DNA of 64,000 nt from Spatholobus suberectus (GCA_004329165.1 CM014737.1:23852066-23916065), one strand, 5' to 3'. Counted from the first letter of the stretch, positions 46,630 to 59,479 are shown. Translations and numbers: made by a program. The notes: a model not told the origin generated them from the letters alone.

Positions 46630-47867
46630 CTGAAAAACAATTTTATTTCACTTCAGGATGGAACATAAAACTATATAGGAAACCTCAGTATGAATAAATA
46701 TACAGAACTATAGATCTACATTCTACACTGTGAGGTGAATAGTGGTTCTCTTCCAATTTGAATTCAACACCTTGATTGCTCGGAGTTCAGATACCTACTT
46801 TATAAATAGGATGCAGTCAGTACGTACAACAGATCAATATGAACTTCTACTTTCCTTTTTAAAAGTTCTCCTTAAGATTTTACTAAAAATAAAACTAACA
46901 ATTATTGGGGTTTAAAGACAGCAGGAAACTAACAAAGCTGCAATTATAAGAACATTTTATCATTCCTCTCCTTTCCCAACCCCACACCTCCAGAACTTTA
47001 ATTTTTTATGCATTTTGATATAAATATACCTAAAAACAGTGGACATGAATACATCTGCAATATCTATATTCTATGCAAAAGAATGACTGTTTAACGACAT
47101 CATCTTAGTGTGCGTTTAATTCAAGGAGAAATAATTGCTTATTTTTTCTAACTTCATAACAGAATTTTTGAAAAATAAACAACTATTTCTCAAAAAGTAA
47201 TCTATAACAAACATGCTCTGAAATAATAATAGGGTAAAATGTGTTTTAGGTTCTTCAATTTTCGGTCAAAATTGGTCTTAATCTCTATAGTTTGAAAACC
47301 AAGATTTTGGTACTCGTACTTTTGATAATTGGTGAATTCCTTCCCTCACCCTGGTATCCTAAGTTCCATAACGAGGGACGGAATTCACCAATTATAACAA
47401 ATTCGAGTATCAAAATCGTCATTTTTAAAGTATAAGGGACCAGATCAATTTTGACCGGAAATTGAATGACCTAAAACACATTTTACCCATCATAATAATA
47501 AAGCTGCATTTCAGAACCTGAAAAACAGTATACATATTGTTCTAGAATCAAGTCACCAGCGAATATCTTCACATTCAATTTCCCAGTCTGTACATGTTTG
47601 TGAAGTGAACAATAAAAGAATGCAAATTTCAACAGAGTAAATGCTAACATATCAGTGTCAATCAGAGTTTCCAGAAGGCTCATAAACAGTGTTTAAAACT
47701 AAACAACACACAATTTCAAAAACAAAGAAGAGAGGAAAAGAGTCAACAAAATCAAACAAACAAACAAAAGGAATGGAAATATCAGAGATATTATTATTAC
47801 TCCAAAAACTCAACTTCTTACGACGGCGAAAGAAAAGTTTTTTTCCATTAAGAAAGCAAAGGCTTAC
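46630..47867 (-). other. Predicted 5'-leader intron of the mL54 gene
   Basis: About 1.24 kb lies between a GTAAGC donor (47867-47862) and the acceptor TTTTTCAG (ending at 46630). It contains a Mutator-type MITE at 47232-47488 and a small diverged inverted-repeat unit at about 47107-47220 (GTGTGCGTTTAATTC against the reverse complement of AACAAACATGCTC). The splice sites were chosen by consensus only. Confidence 0.55.
47232..47488. mobile_element. 257-bp Mutator-type MITE in the mL54 leader intron
   Basis: The left end is GGGTAAAATGTGTTTTAGG and the right end in reverse complement is the same 19 bases; both continue into TTCAATTTYCGGTCAAAATTG. The flanking 9-bp repeats ATAATAATA (47223-47231) and ATCATAATA (47489-47497) differ at one base, consistent with a 9-bp target duplication that has aged. 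It is non-coding. Confidence 0.82.
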
Positions 47868-48060
47868 ACTTTGAAGAATACGGTTGAAATAGATCGTGTC
47901 TCCGGCGTCGAACGGTGGTTTCCGGCGCCGTTGCTTCTATGCTATGATGCGTCGACCTCGCCGAACTCGAAGCTTCGTAACGGCGTGTGGCTCAGTTCAG
48001 ATCATTCAGAGATCCAAAGTGGGAACGAAACCCGAATCCGAAAAAAGGAACCGTTTCTTT
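47868..48060 (-). promoter_or_regulatory. Predicted leader exon and core promoter of mL54
   Basis: This is a GC-richer island (CGGCGCCGGAAACC, GACGCCGGAGACACG on the minus strand) in AT-rich surroundings, ending at a GTAAGC donor. This is typical of the untranslated first exon of a plant housekeeping gene. The exact transcription start is not determinable; no TATA box was seen, which is common for this gene class. Confidence 0.5.
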
Positions 48061-48194
48061 TCTGTGGGCCTGGATTGACAGAAGATGCAGAACCTAGTAA
48101 AGGCCCAATGCCAATGGTTTTTTGTTTTCGTGTCACTTTTTTCTTTAATGACACCGGCACACCGCTCTTTTTTTTTTTTAATGTTATTCTAAAA

Positions 48195-48390
48195 TTTTTT
48201 TTTTTTTTTTTATAGAGCACATGTATCTTCTAATGGAGACAATTCTGTTCGAGCCAAATAGGACCACTTAAAAATCAGTGGAAAAACTCATCTCCCTACA
48301 AGTGCTGCTCTATTCACACAGTTAGGAATCGAACTCCTATCATGTGCTAAAAGGACCCAAGCTACTATCCACTTATGACACGCCATGTGG
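48195..48390 (-). mobile_element. tRNA-derived SINE-like unit (minus strand)
   Basis: On the minus strand AGTGGATAGTAGCTTGGG (A-box-like) is followed by GGAGTTCGATTCCTAAC at about 48338-48322, which contains a perfect pol III B-box core (GTTCGATTCC). The unit closes with a 17-base A tail (the T run at 48195-48211 on the plus strand). Length (about 195 bp) and layout match plant SINEs. Target duplications were not resolved. Confidence 0.62.
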
Positions 48391-49284
48391 GTTCTCTGTT
48401 TAATCTTTGAAAGTGGTTTATAAATTGTCTTTGAGAATTTAATTTCGAAAGTGATTTTTTAAAATTTAATTTAAAATCTATTAAATTTTATTCTGAATAT
48501 TTAATTCCACAATATATATTAAACTCTCTTCTAGCATTAAATTTTTTAGAAGAGTTTACAAAGCATTTGCAAAATTAAAATTTCGAAAGAGAGTTTAACA
48601 TATTTCGAAATTAAATTTTTTGAAGGAAAATGGCATATTCATGTTGTTTAAAATAACAGTTAAAAAAAATAAGGGAGGTGCCATTAAAAAAAAAAGGTGA
48701 AGCGAAAAGTAAATAGCATATTAAAAATAATGTTCCACTAAGTCCAATTGTTAATGATTGTCCTTAAATTATAGTTTTAATTTTGAATTTTATCGAGCAT
48801 TTACCAAAAACAAAATCGTTGTAAGTCTTATTAAAAAGAAAAATAATAAATATACACTTCATTTTTGGATATACACATCATTTTTGGTCAAAGTAATGTG
48901 ATTAAAAAAAAGATAAAAAAAATGAAGTAAAAAAAAGGTAAAAATATTATACGAATATATGAATCATTGTTGTATAAAAAACAAAGAAAAGGAATAAAAA
49001 ATACATCTTTAAGGAAACTTTTAACAAGCCCTGTGTTAGACTTTCTTCCTACATTTTTCATTGCTTTGACCAAAAAAAAATGGTGACAAAAAATGGCATC
49101 CACCTAGGAGAAAATGATTTCATGGGCTTTGTCTTTGGCCCATTATTTGTTAGTTTTTTTATTCTTCTACATTTTCGTTGGAACTATGCTTGAGAATTCA
49201 AAAATATATACAATGAAAATTAGTGGAGGATTGTTAATTAGTATTACTTTTGGCAGTGTTACTATGGGATTAGAGCTAAGTTTG
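48391..49284. other. Non-coding AT-rich stretch
   Basis: No gene was recognised. Around 48420-48625 AT-rich pieces such as GAATTTAATTTCGAAA and its inverse alternate in both orientations, suggesting a diverged inverted-repeat element, but the borders are unclear. Confidence 0.4.
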
Positions 49285-49483
49285 ATTACCACTGAGTGTA
49301 TGGATCAACTGGGACGAGGTTGTTTCAACTTAACTAATAGTCTCTAGTTCAAGTCTTGAATATGTAATTATGTTACATATTTGAAGAGAGAGATTTGCCA
49401 CCTATAGTGATCCTTCCCAGCTTAAATAGGATTTGCTCCTGGAGAAGATACTTGTGGTTCATACAAAAAAAAAAAAAAAAAAA
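49285..49483 (+). mobile_element. SINE-like unit with poly-A tail
   Basis: The words ACTTAACTAATAGTCTCTAG (A-box region) and CTAGTTCAAGTCTTG (B-box-like) are followed by a body with CCACCTATAGTGATCCTTCC and GGAGAAGATACTTGTGG, then a 19-A tail at 49465-49483. The body resembles my memory of the Au-type SINEs of legumes, though this copy is diverged. No target duplication could be fixed. Confidence 0.5.
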
Positions 49484-49626
49484 CAATCTAATTTTTGTTC
49501 CATATTAAAGGCACAAAATAGACGTTAAAAAGTGAAAAGATGAAGCTATATGAACTAATTTTATTGTGGAAGTAGAAATTTGACACAAGTCTTGCTTAAA
49601 CTAATGCAAAATCGAACACCTACTAA

Positions 49627-49970
49627 GGGCATCTTCAATGGGAGTTGCTCTCCCACTTTTTATCTAATTAGCAATTGAAGAAATAACTCTACACCATTGG
49701 AGAGAAATTGAGAAAATAATGGGTTGCTTAATGGAGCAACCATGGCTCTTATATTTTGGGTTCCACTTATGCTTTATTATCATATAAAATGCTTTTTAGA
49801 AGTAGATGGAGGAGTCCATTTAAGAAACTTTCTAAAGTTATTGGATTGGAAAAGAAGTTTACTTGAGTTGCTCAAGATAATAAAGATGATATAACATTAT
49901 GAAAAATATTTAAAAAATTCTAAAATATTGTGTCTAACCACTCACATGTGTTGTATGGTTAAAGATGCTC
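49627..49970. mobile_element. Tourist-like (PIF/Harbinger) MITE
   Basis: It begins GGGCATCTTCAATGGG and ends AAAGATGCTC, an imperfect inverted pair, and is flanked on both sides by TAA (49624-49626 and 49971-49973), the 3-bp target typical of PIF/Harbinger. It is 344 bp, non-coding. A second sequence with related words (AAGAGTTGTTCTT, AAGAGCAACTC) follows at about 49974-50090 and may be a broken sister copy. Confidence 0.65.
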
Positions 49971-49973
49971 TAA

Positions 49974-51090
49974 AGGTATTTCTAATAAGAGTTGTTCTTT
50001 TAACATTGACTGTCCATAGCAAATCAAAAATATTGTTTTTTAGGCATTAAAGAGCAACTCATCTATTATATCTCTAAGAAAGTTTGGTCCTTTATAGGAC
50101 ATGTGTCACACCTTGAAGATTTTTTTATTTTTATTTTTTTGCTAAAAAACACAACAGTACTTTTCATTTTGGCTTATAATTTTTTTTTTAATTTCTTTTT
50201 CTAAAAAGCTTCTCTTTCATGCCAAACTTCTCCCCCTTAAAACAATATAAAATCAAACAATACAAAACTTTCTTCTCTATATACGTATGGTGCCTTTCCC
50301 CTTTTACTTGAGAACTTCTCTCTACTCTCCTTAAACATTAAGGTGGCTTCTTTTCACCTATCATATCCTCTGCTCTCCATTCGATTTTTTGACATTGTTA
50401 TCTCTTCTCGCTTCTCAGTGGGTTGTTTGTGTTCTCCTTCTTCTCTTTTTTGTTGGTTCTTTTTTGGTTGTAGGTTTCTTCTCATTTCATCTTCTTCATT
50501 GAGTTTAGCACACCTAGGTTTTTTTCTTTACTAGTGTGAGTACTATATCCTTTGTTTTTTGCATTTTCTATGAATCATTGTTCAATCTTTGCTCTTGGTC
50601 ATAGAGGTGAGTAGGAGAAAGTAAAAGAATATGGAAAATGTTAGGAAAAAAAAAAAGATGAAACGAATATACTGGTTTGTCGGGTGCAAATATTACAAAA
50701 ATTATCTAAGCATATTGGTGTAGATATGAGTCCCTCTCATCTTATATAAGAAGACCCCAATAAACTCTGTTGGGTATTGTCCTATAATGTTGATATGTTT
50801 CCAAGCAACAAAATTGTATTTTAGTATTTTTTAATTTTTTTTTAGCTATTGTTTAATTTGAGAAAATGCTTTTAGATTTTATTCTTATAAATAATCATTT
50901 AAATATTATTTTATTTCTTATTTTTCAAAGATTTGACATAAAATAATGAAAACAATATTTTAGTTATGTTTATTATTTTCTATATAAATCTTTACAAACA
51001 GAAAAAAAAAAAAAAAAAAAAGGTGAAAATGAGTTTTAAGTGAATTTAATGCATAAACAATGTACCAGATTGAAGTGAGGTTCAAGTGAG
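49974..51090. other. Non-coding stretch
   Basis: No gene was recognised. Pyrimidine-rich DNA at 50200-50540 resembles a leader, but no downstream coding exon was found. There is a poly-A run at 51002-51020. Confidence 0.4.
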
Positions 51091-51560
51091 TAGTCTACTT
51101 GGTATTGTAATGCAAGATTACTTTGAAAATATCAATTTACTAAAAACATATTGTGAAATATTGAGGAACCAATTCAATATAATTTTGTCTAAATTTGTCA
51201 TTCTATCTAAATATTTGAGACATGAACTTCCTTTTTTTTTTTTTTTTTATTCTGTCAATGCTTACACCAAGCAAGATGTTGTCTTGAACAATTTGATCGT
51301 AAACCACCCATGTTATGTGACATGGGGAATTTGATTGTATCACTACCATGTAACATAAGTTTAGATATTAGAGACTTAATTTTGTAAAAAGTGATTGCAG
51401 AAAAAATAAATAAAGTAGTTTGCTTGATTTTGTAATGCAAAATCACTTTGAAAATATCAATTTACTAAAAATATATTATGAGATATTAAGGAACCAACTT
51501 AGTATAATTTTGTCTAAATTTGTTATTTCATCTAAATATTCAAGGCATGAACGGCCTTTT
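51091..51560 (+). repeat. Direct duplication of about 140 bp, spaced by 325 bp
   Basis: The segment 51098-51236 (TTGGTATTGTAATGCAAGAT at its start, then AATATCAATTTACTAAAAAC) recurs at 51423-51560 with roughly 85% identity, over AATTTTGTCTAAATTTG and ATCTAAATATT. The interval between the copies is unrelated to the unit. Confidence 0.8.
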
Positions 51561-53014
51561 TTACTAACAAGTCATTTCTTACATTTTCTTCTATTTTGTT
51601 TATATTTAGTGTTTTGGAGGATATATTTTTCATTAATATATGTCTTATGCCTTGACACTTTTATATAAGGAATTAAAGTATCATATTTTTTTTTACATTT
51701 TCTTTAAGAACATACTTTGTATATAACCAAGATCATAGTGTAGAAAATAATATTCTTAATCTGTTGTTTAATTTTAAATGAAACAACAATTCCAATGACC
51801 CATCTAGCAAATCTATTGTCATGAAAATGCCTGTTAAACTAGAATCTCATCTAGACAAATGCATTCATTGATAAGGTGACGGTAAGACAAAATTCATCAC
51901 TCTACTCCTTTCTTAAAAGGTTTAAAGCATATAAAAGAAGAAAAAAATGGATACATCTTGTGCATTTTATATTGTATTTGACCTCACTCATTTGAGTTTT
52001 TTTCTTTACCCTTTTAATCATCTAAAACAAAATTGATAATAAACCATGACCATTGGTACAAGTTTGTGTTGAATATATTAATAGCATCTTAAATTGCACA
52101 ATATTCTCATGTTGGAAATTTCAATACTCGACTTTGTTTGTTCATATAAGTGGTTGGTATTTTACAAGTCTAGGAATGCAATCTAATATATTGAAAAAGA
52201 ATGTTATAAGTTGCAACCTCAAAGGCATTATATATGTACTGGCACTTTGGTCTCATATGACGTATTTCCTAGACATTAAATGATGTAGCTCTAGAAAAAT
52301 TGCTAACATCCTAGCACGAAGTTATGGATAACTTCCATTGCTAATAAAATTAAGAAGCAAATGTTGCGTCTATCACATAATATACTATGTATATATGTTT
52401 AAGAACATTTGTACCTTACGGGCAAGGCATGGCATAATTCAAGAAACCAACCTCAAGGTGCCTTATCCAGGTTTCTCTTCTAAGTTAAACCCAATATGTT
52501 TGCATGATTACATTTTGAAGGAGTTACAACTTCTATAGTAACAATAATAATAGCAATGGTTGCAAAATTATGAGTTTGTTTTCAATGTAACGTCAATATG
52601 ACTTTAGGTCTTTAAAAGAATTACATTTCTAGGATTTGAGTTTTTCTATTTCTTTTTCTCACATTGTTGAACTTTAGAAGCGTGCCTGATATTAGTAATA
52701 TTGTTGCAATTGGTGGCTCATATTTTCAACCTCTTTCTCGAAGACTCAATTTGAAAAGGAAGGAAACATATGAAGAAAATCACTAATGAATGAGACTATC
52801 CAATAATAGTTGAAAATTTTCACATTTCTCTTCAAATAAATAGTATTAGTAAGTGTTAAAAAAATGGTTTTTGGTTTTAAGAATCAGACAAAGATATGAC
52901 ATAAATAATTGCAAAGAGATAAATAAATATACGATATATGATGGCAATATATTACATACAATTTTTAGCTAGTCCATGTACTCACTAAAGGAATACTTAG
53001 ATTGCTTTATTTAG
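51561..53014. other. Non-coding stretch
   Basis: No gene was recognised; it is AT-rich with scattered short frames. It could be part of the decayed Helitron, but it contains no motif that shows this. Confidence 0.35.
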
Positions 53015-55455
53015 CATGGCGCATAAGGTCAATTTCATTAGTGAGATTAACAATGTAAAGGAAACATGAAAGTTGACGATTAAAATAACCAATCTTTGGT
53101 TTGTCTAGAAACCTCCGAGATTGATGTTTATTCAGATGATTTTGCATACAACCATCTAATAAATTTAAGGGATTTTTTATGTTTTAGGGAGATAAAATTC
53201 ATGCCATAGTGAAGAATTTGAATGCTTAGAAATGGAAAGATAAGCTTAAAAATAACACCTATGTGGTGCAAAATTTTGAGGTCCAACCTAACAATGGACA
53301 ATATAGGTATTCTGGCCATGCCGTCAAACTCCTCATTATGAGAGGAATTATATTGAAAGAGCATGATCTTCCATATATTTCTCAAAATATCTATCATTTT
53401 ACAAAGTTTGAGGACATACTGAGCAGAAAAGCTTGTGTTGATGTTTTAATAGGTAATTATTTTTCTGCAACCAAAAACACCATGTTTTAACTCACTTTAA
53501 ATGTATGGATTGTTGTTTGTTATTTTACATTTTTTATCTATTGACATGGATTTGATTGGTGAGATTAATGATATAGTTTAGTTTTAACTTGATACCAAAC
53601 TGAAGGTTGTTAAATAAAAAGGGTTGGATCCAAGAAGAGGTGAATAAGATCTATAAAAATTTTCAAGAATCCCAAAGCCTTTTCAATGATGAAATATTAG
53701 GTTTTCGAAAAACCTTAAATCAATTTGATTTGGTGATATGGATGTTGTAGAATTAGAACAAATAACTTGTCTTTACTATGCAAACATGAACAAGATTATC
53801 ATGAATTGATATGCAATTGATAAAGTAATCAAGATTCAATATATGTAAGGAGTGGTAGAAAAAAGAGAAGAACACACAAGATTTATATTGGTTCGATCAC
53901 CACCCCTATGATCTAGTTCTAGTTTTTGATTAAATTGATTGGTATTATCACTATGTAATTTAATTTGTTTACAAGCACACTGCACAAACAAAAGAATCAC
54001 ATACAAACACAACCCAAAACCAAGTTTCTTGAAAACCCATCAAGAAAACTTGAACAAATTCTTGTGGAACTCTACCACAAGAGAAACCTTGAGAAAACCT
54101 TCCTCAAGAACGAAAATTATACAAAAGTAAAGGTTAGATAGCACCGCAATGAATCACAAAACAAATCTATCTAAAAGACAACCTCTCTTTATCCACAAAG
54201 ATGATCATGTGTGAACTCTTGATTTGATAAAAAACTTGTTGTAATGATGATGAAAAATGTGTTCTCTCTTGAAAAACTCTCACAAAAGTTTAGGGATTGG
54301 AAGCCATGTCTAAGGAGTCAATAAGGTCCACATTTTACAAAGAGAAAACTGAAATAACTAGTTACCCGATCTTGTAATCAATTATTTTGTTCTTTGCAAA
54401 TCTGAAAAATGAACTTAGAGCGAAAATAACTAGTTATTTTCCTTTGTAACTAGTTATTTATGCATAGCTTCTATTTCAGGTTACTTAAAATAACTGATTA
54501 CATAACTATGTAATCAATTATTCCCGCATAGCTATATTTCAGTATATTAAAAAATAACTGATTACATAATCACGTAACTAGTTATTTCATATTCAAATCA
54601 AATTTATAACATAAACAATAACGAAATTAATCGATTGCCTAACCAAATTAACTAATTAAATTGTTTCCAAACACAAGATTGAATCATTTAAGAACTTTAA
54701 CATAGAGCTAACATCTTTTATCAAATTAAAATCATGTTTTAAAAATTTATTTCATATTGGATTCAATTTTAAGTTTATGAAAACATGTTATCACTTGTTA
54801 ATCTATTAAATCCTAGATTTAGAGCTCATCACAATCAAATCATAAAAGATAAAGATTAATCATGCACACACACATATATAAATACATAATACAACTTTGC
54901 ACTCATCAAGAGGTTAAATATCAAAACTCTAGTAATGCTTCTTAGAGGCAAGAACAATTCTTCTTCTTGCTTCTTCAAAGGTTGTCTTTAGTATCAAAGA
55001 CCAGAGGTAATTACATGCAAAATACTATGTTTAACACACTGAGATTTGGTTCCTGATTTATTCTTTTCTTTTAATAACATTGTAGTGACAATAGTCTTAA
55101 TTGTGCTCTTTGGGAGGAATAAGCAATAAAATTAATGAGTTTTTTCAACACAAACATGATTATGGTTCCATTATCATTTTGTTGACCCTTGCAAAGATAA
55201 AGGAAACTAGTGGTTATAAATTTTTGCGATGTTTTATCTATTCTCATATGATTTATGTGTACTAAAATTTAAAGTCCTTTTTGATGTGGTTTATGCAATT
55301 GTGATATTAGAAACTTATCCTATGGCTATACAAAACTCATTATATGGTTCAAAAGTGATGATAAATGATGATGTTGTAGAGATACAACAATTTATAGATA
55401 GTTTAGAGACATTTAGCAACCTGGATTCGTTTAAAGTTTATAAATCATACTGATA
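53015..55455 (+). pseudogene. RPA1-like (DUF223 OB-fold) relic, Helitron-associated
   Basis: Two separated plus-strand blocks match the plant replication-protein-A large-subunit-like proteins. Block 1 (about 53020-53460) reads KLTIKITNLWFV, then NFEVQPNNGQYRYSGHAVKLL and FTKFEDILSRK, ending near a GTAATT donor-like site. Block 2 (about 55140-55450) reads IIILLTLAKIKET, then NSLYGSKVMINDDVVEIQQF. These correspond to the first OB fold and a later one. Stops and phase changes interrupt both, and about 1.3 kb of unrelated repeat DNA (about 53640-54960) separates them. RPA-like genes are commonly carried by plant Helitrons; the Rep/helicase relic lies 4 kb downstream on the same strand. Confidence 0.65.
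53640..54960. repeat. Insertion with alternating palindromic TAACTAGTTA words
   Basis: This segment interrupts the RPA-like relic. Between about 54355 and 54600 it holds eight or more copies of AATAACTAGTTATT, GTAATCAATTATT or ATAACTGATTACATAA, spaced 20-50 bp apart. The left portion (ACACAAGATTTATATTGGTTCGATCACC, about 53875) is the kind of sequence seen in degenerate LTR-like repeats in legumes. The exact element type is unknown. Confidence 0.5.
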
Positions 55456-58400
55456 GCAAATGACTCAACTGTTTGCATGCTCTTAGAATTCTTTTTAAGA
55501 AGATAAGTTTTTTCAAAATGCTTAAGTCATGAGCATATTAGAAATTAATAGACTTATATAGGTAATCATACAATTGTGAGTTAAGAGTTCTTCTATGTTA
55601 GTAGGTAACCATATAATTATCAAAAATTACTCAATCGCATTCTTTCCTATGCCTGTGAGTTAGGAGTCCTTTTGTGTTACTATTGGTAAAATTAAGATGA
55701 TGTATTTTGGAAATAGATGGAGGTATAAAGGATGCTTTAAATTTAATAAAAAAGAAAATGCTTCAAAATCACTATGCATATGTACTGGTTGTGGGAAACA
55801 TAATTCCCAAAATATTCCAAGGTAATTTTTTGGACTATATAAAATTAGTTGAGTTTTTATGACTATAATAAGTTTTAACAAATCTAATAACTTTGTTGTG
55901 CATGTATAGACTAGAGGTGAAGGTTAGTTACAGAAACGAGAGAACAAAGTTTATTATATAAGATCGAGAATGCGAGAAACTGATAAAGTAAACGACCTTC
56001 AAACTAAAAACACAATTAACAAAAGTCTGCATTATTGGCAACACTATTTCTTACCATATCTAAAATTATATTATTGTTTTTACATAGTATATTAACACTA
56101 TTTTATTTTTGCATGTCCAAGAAGGTGAAATTGATCCAATGGTTGTTTTATAAGCAATTGATAATATTTTTTGGGTATGACTTTAGAATTCAAGATCAAG
56201 GTGTAACTAGCTTATAAGTGTTCTTTGGTGGTTCAATTATCCGAAGATAAGAAATTAATTGAAGAAATAGTCCAAAAACTGCTAGTTGTTTAGGTATATC
56301 AATTCTAAGAATTTTTTAGATAATTTGACAAAATACATGGAAACCTAAGAATTTTTTAGTTGGGGAAAAAATATAGTACAAGGTTGAAGTAGGATTGAAC
56401 TATTTTGTTGCTTTGATCTTCTTCAAAATCAATGGATTCCTTTATGTGTTCTATTTCATGGTGTCAATTTAAATAACTTTTATGTGATTAAAGGACATGC
56501 ATAATTGATAAGGGGATGTCTATGTGTTCAGAGTTAAAGGAAGACGGGTTATATGATATTGTAAGCAAAAATCAAATATTTCTTGAATGTGGTTGGATTA
56601 TAATTAAATATACTATAATTAATTATTTCATCTGCAAATGTTGTTGGACTAATCTTAATTATTATTATTGAACGCACAACAATCTTTATTTGCAACGGCA
56701 AAATATGATCCCAATTTGGTGGGATTTATTACTCTTGCTAAAAGATTGTTATCTGATGTGTAGTGTGATGTTCTTGCTTCTTAAGATTTGGCATCTATCT
56801 AATTCCTCCACAAAATCAACAAAGCACATGAAGACAGAGTGAAAAATCATCACTTGAATTTTCATTGATCCATAATATTAAAAGTATATTTTGGCCACAA
56901 GATGGACTGCTGATGACTACCCTTTGATTTGTCATTGTACCATAAACCATATTTTGTTATATAAGTTGTTCCATGTAAGTGCCTTGCTATATCATCATGT
57001 CAGACTAACCTTTTGAGATGCTGGATCATTATTTAGTTGATCTTATGGACATATAAACAAATATGTTAGTGTAATTTAACACTAATTTAGTCAAGACAAA
57101 TTATTACTTTTGTCTTCACCACAATTGTTTACGAAAGTGTACTTTTTGTGATAGTTAGATCATTCCACATGATTCTATATTGATTTAGGATGAGGAACTA
57201 AGCTTCTTTGCCAAAATAGCATGTCTCTGTTAATAACATTCTTTTTAATATTTTTTTTAACTTTTAAAATGCTAAGAGTTGGCATATAAATAAATGATAG
57301 TAATCTCAAAGGAACAACTCTGTTAAATAGTTTATAATATGGTTTTCCTAAGTCTTACTATATGAAGACGTATAACAAACAAAACAACACACCTTTGAAA
57401 GCTAACACTAATACTTTATCCGTAGTCTTCGGTCTTTTGGATCACTCTTGACCAAATAGGAAAAACCAATGCATGTCTTATTTCACTTAAAAAAAAAAGA
57501 TTTTTAAATTAATTTAATAGGTCATTTTTTATTTTACAAACCAATACTATCAACTACTGTTGATTTTGTTGTCCTCGATGTAAAATAGTAATCTTTTAAC
57601 TACATATAAATATAAATTATGGGTTAAGTAGTGCATGTGTTTTTTTTTTTTTTTACTTTTAAATTTCAAGCTTGTCTAGTAAATAAAAGAAAGCATTAGG
57701 AATAGTGGGGGAAAGGTATTATTTATCATACATCAACCTGCAAGTGTAATGTTTGAAAGGTCCGTATCATTTCACCATATACTCTGATTTTGAACAATGC
57801 CATGCTAACATTTTGTTGTAAAAATCATGGTAAATAACTACCACATAAAAAAAGCATGAAAAAAGAAATAAAACTTTTTAGAGAGGTAAAAGTATGTTTA
57901 ATTTAGATTTTAAATATCTCAATTTCTATTTGCATTCAATTACTTGAAGGGACTAAATTATTGAAATTTGAGTGAAATTTTCTTAGAGATGTCATATAAT
58001 GGTAGATGTTAAATTTAAGGTAAGTTGGAGTCTATTTCTATTTTTTTTATTATCGTCAATTTAAGACAATTGCACAACTTACTTAGTGGATATAATAAAA
58101 TTAGTTATACAACCTTTATATCATCAATAGCTAATAAGAAAAGTATAATTTTATTATATTTTATAATAGTAAGGGAATAAATAGCTAATCAAAAAATAAA
58201 ATTTATAACCTTGCAACTTTTGATCATTACTAAATCTGAGAATTATTGTGATATAATGACAGTTTCTGGTATAAGTTCTCCTTTTGTTATAGGTAATAAA
58301 GATATAACATTGACTCTTCTCTTTTTTTTTTATAAGCAAAAATAATATTATTAAAATAAAATGAGAACCTTAGCATAAGATATGCTAAAATGTTACAAAG

Positions 58401-59479
58401 AAAATTAATAGATAATCTCTAACCCTATCCAAACCAAAAAAAAAGGCTCCTTATAACCCAATCAAATACATGCCAAAATTGCACCTAAAGACAACTGAAT
58501 GGTCCTTTACCAAAAAAAAAAAAATCAATACCCCCCACTTTATAAATCCAACAAATGATAAGCATAACTTAACCCATTCTATTTATTAGTCTCCTATAAC
58601 AAGGCCATTAAAGATCATGCACGACCTTATATTAATTTAATATCTCTTTCAACTATCTAAAACTATAGCATATATTTAACCTGCAATTTACTAACATGCC
58701 AAAATAATGCAAAAACAACAACAATAAGCAACAAGGCATCTTCTTATTCACCATGTGATTGGCTCTTCTCTTTGTTTTCTTGGTAATTGTGTTACAGATT
58801 GCTTAAGGCTTCACTATATCCTTTATGGTCACTTCATTTTTAGCCATGTCAATTACCACTCCCTCAACTCTTGTTAGAAGATAAATACAAAAGAAAATAA
58901 TTAGTGCACACGTATGTATGACATTTAGTAGCAAAAGGAAATAGACCATGTAATAGATTTAAAATGTTAGCATGCATGCATGGGGAAGGTGGTTTAGGCT
59001 CTTCCTTCTTAGATCCTAATAAGCTTATACGTTTAAAACTATTGTTCTACTTCAAGGAATGTCTCTACTAAATAGTTGTGTACATAAGATTTTTTAATTA
59101 GTTGTTTTTCCTCTCCTTGTTTGTTTTCCTTTTACTTGAGGAAGGGTAATTTGTAAGAGTGTTCTAACTTGTGTTTTGATGGGAGAAAGAGAATTGTGTT
59201 AGCAACCAATTTTGTAGGAGGTCAAAGATACATGAATTAATTATACTTCGATGGAATGACAATATGTTACTTTGTTGGATTTCTTGATTTGTTTTTAACT
59301 TTTACATGTAATCCAAATTGACCAAAAATACAAAGGGTGCTCAAGCCAATGCACTTAAAGGCACAAGATTGTTTTGACATAGTCTCACAGGTCTTCAAAA
59401 TCAAGTTTGATTAGCTTATAGCTAATATGAAAAGAAAACCAAATCTCTGGGAAAGTGCTTGCATCTACATCTCTTTTTT
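55456..59479. other. Non-coding or decayed Helitron interior
   Basis: No gene is certain. A plus-strand piece near 55720-55815 (GCFKFNKKEN, CICTGCGKHN) has two CxxC-like cysteine pairs and might be the zinc-binding part of the RPA-like relic, but it is too short to prove. The remainder is AT-rich with long A- and T-runs. Confidence 0.35.

Noticed and set aside
47871..48215. 114-aa plus-strand frame over the mL54 leader exon
   Set aside because: It is antisense to a GC-rich untranslated exon and runs into a poly-T tract; no homologous pattern.
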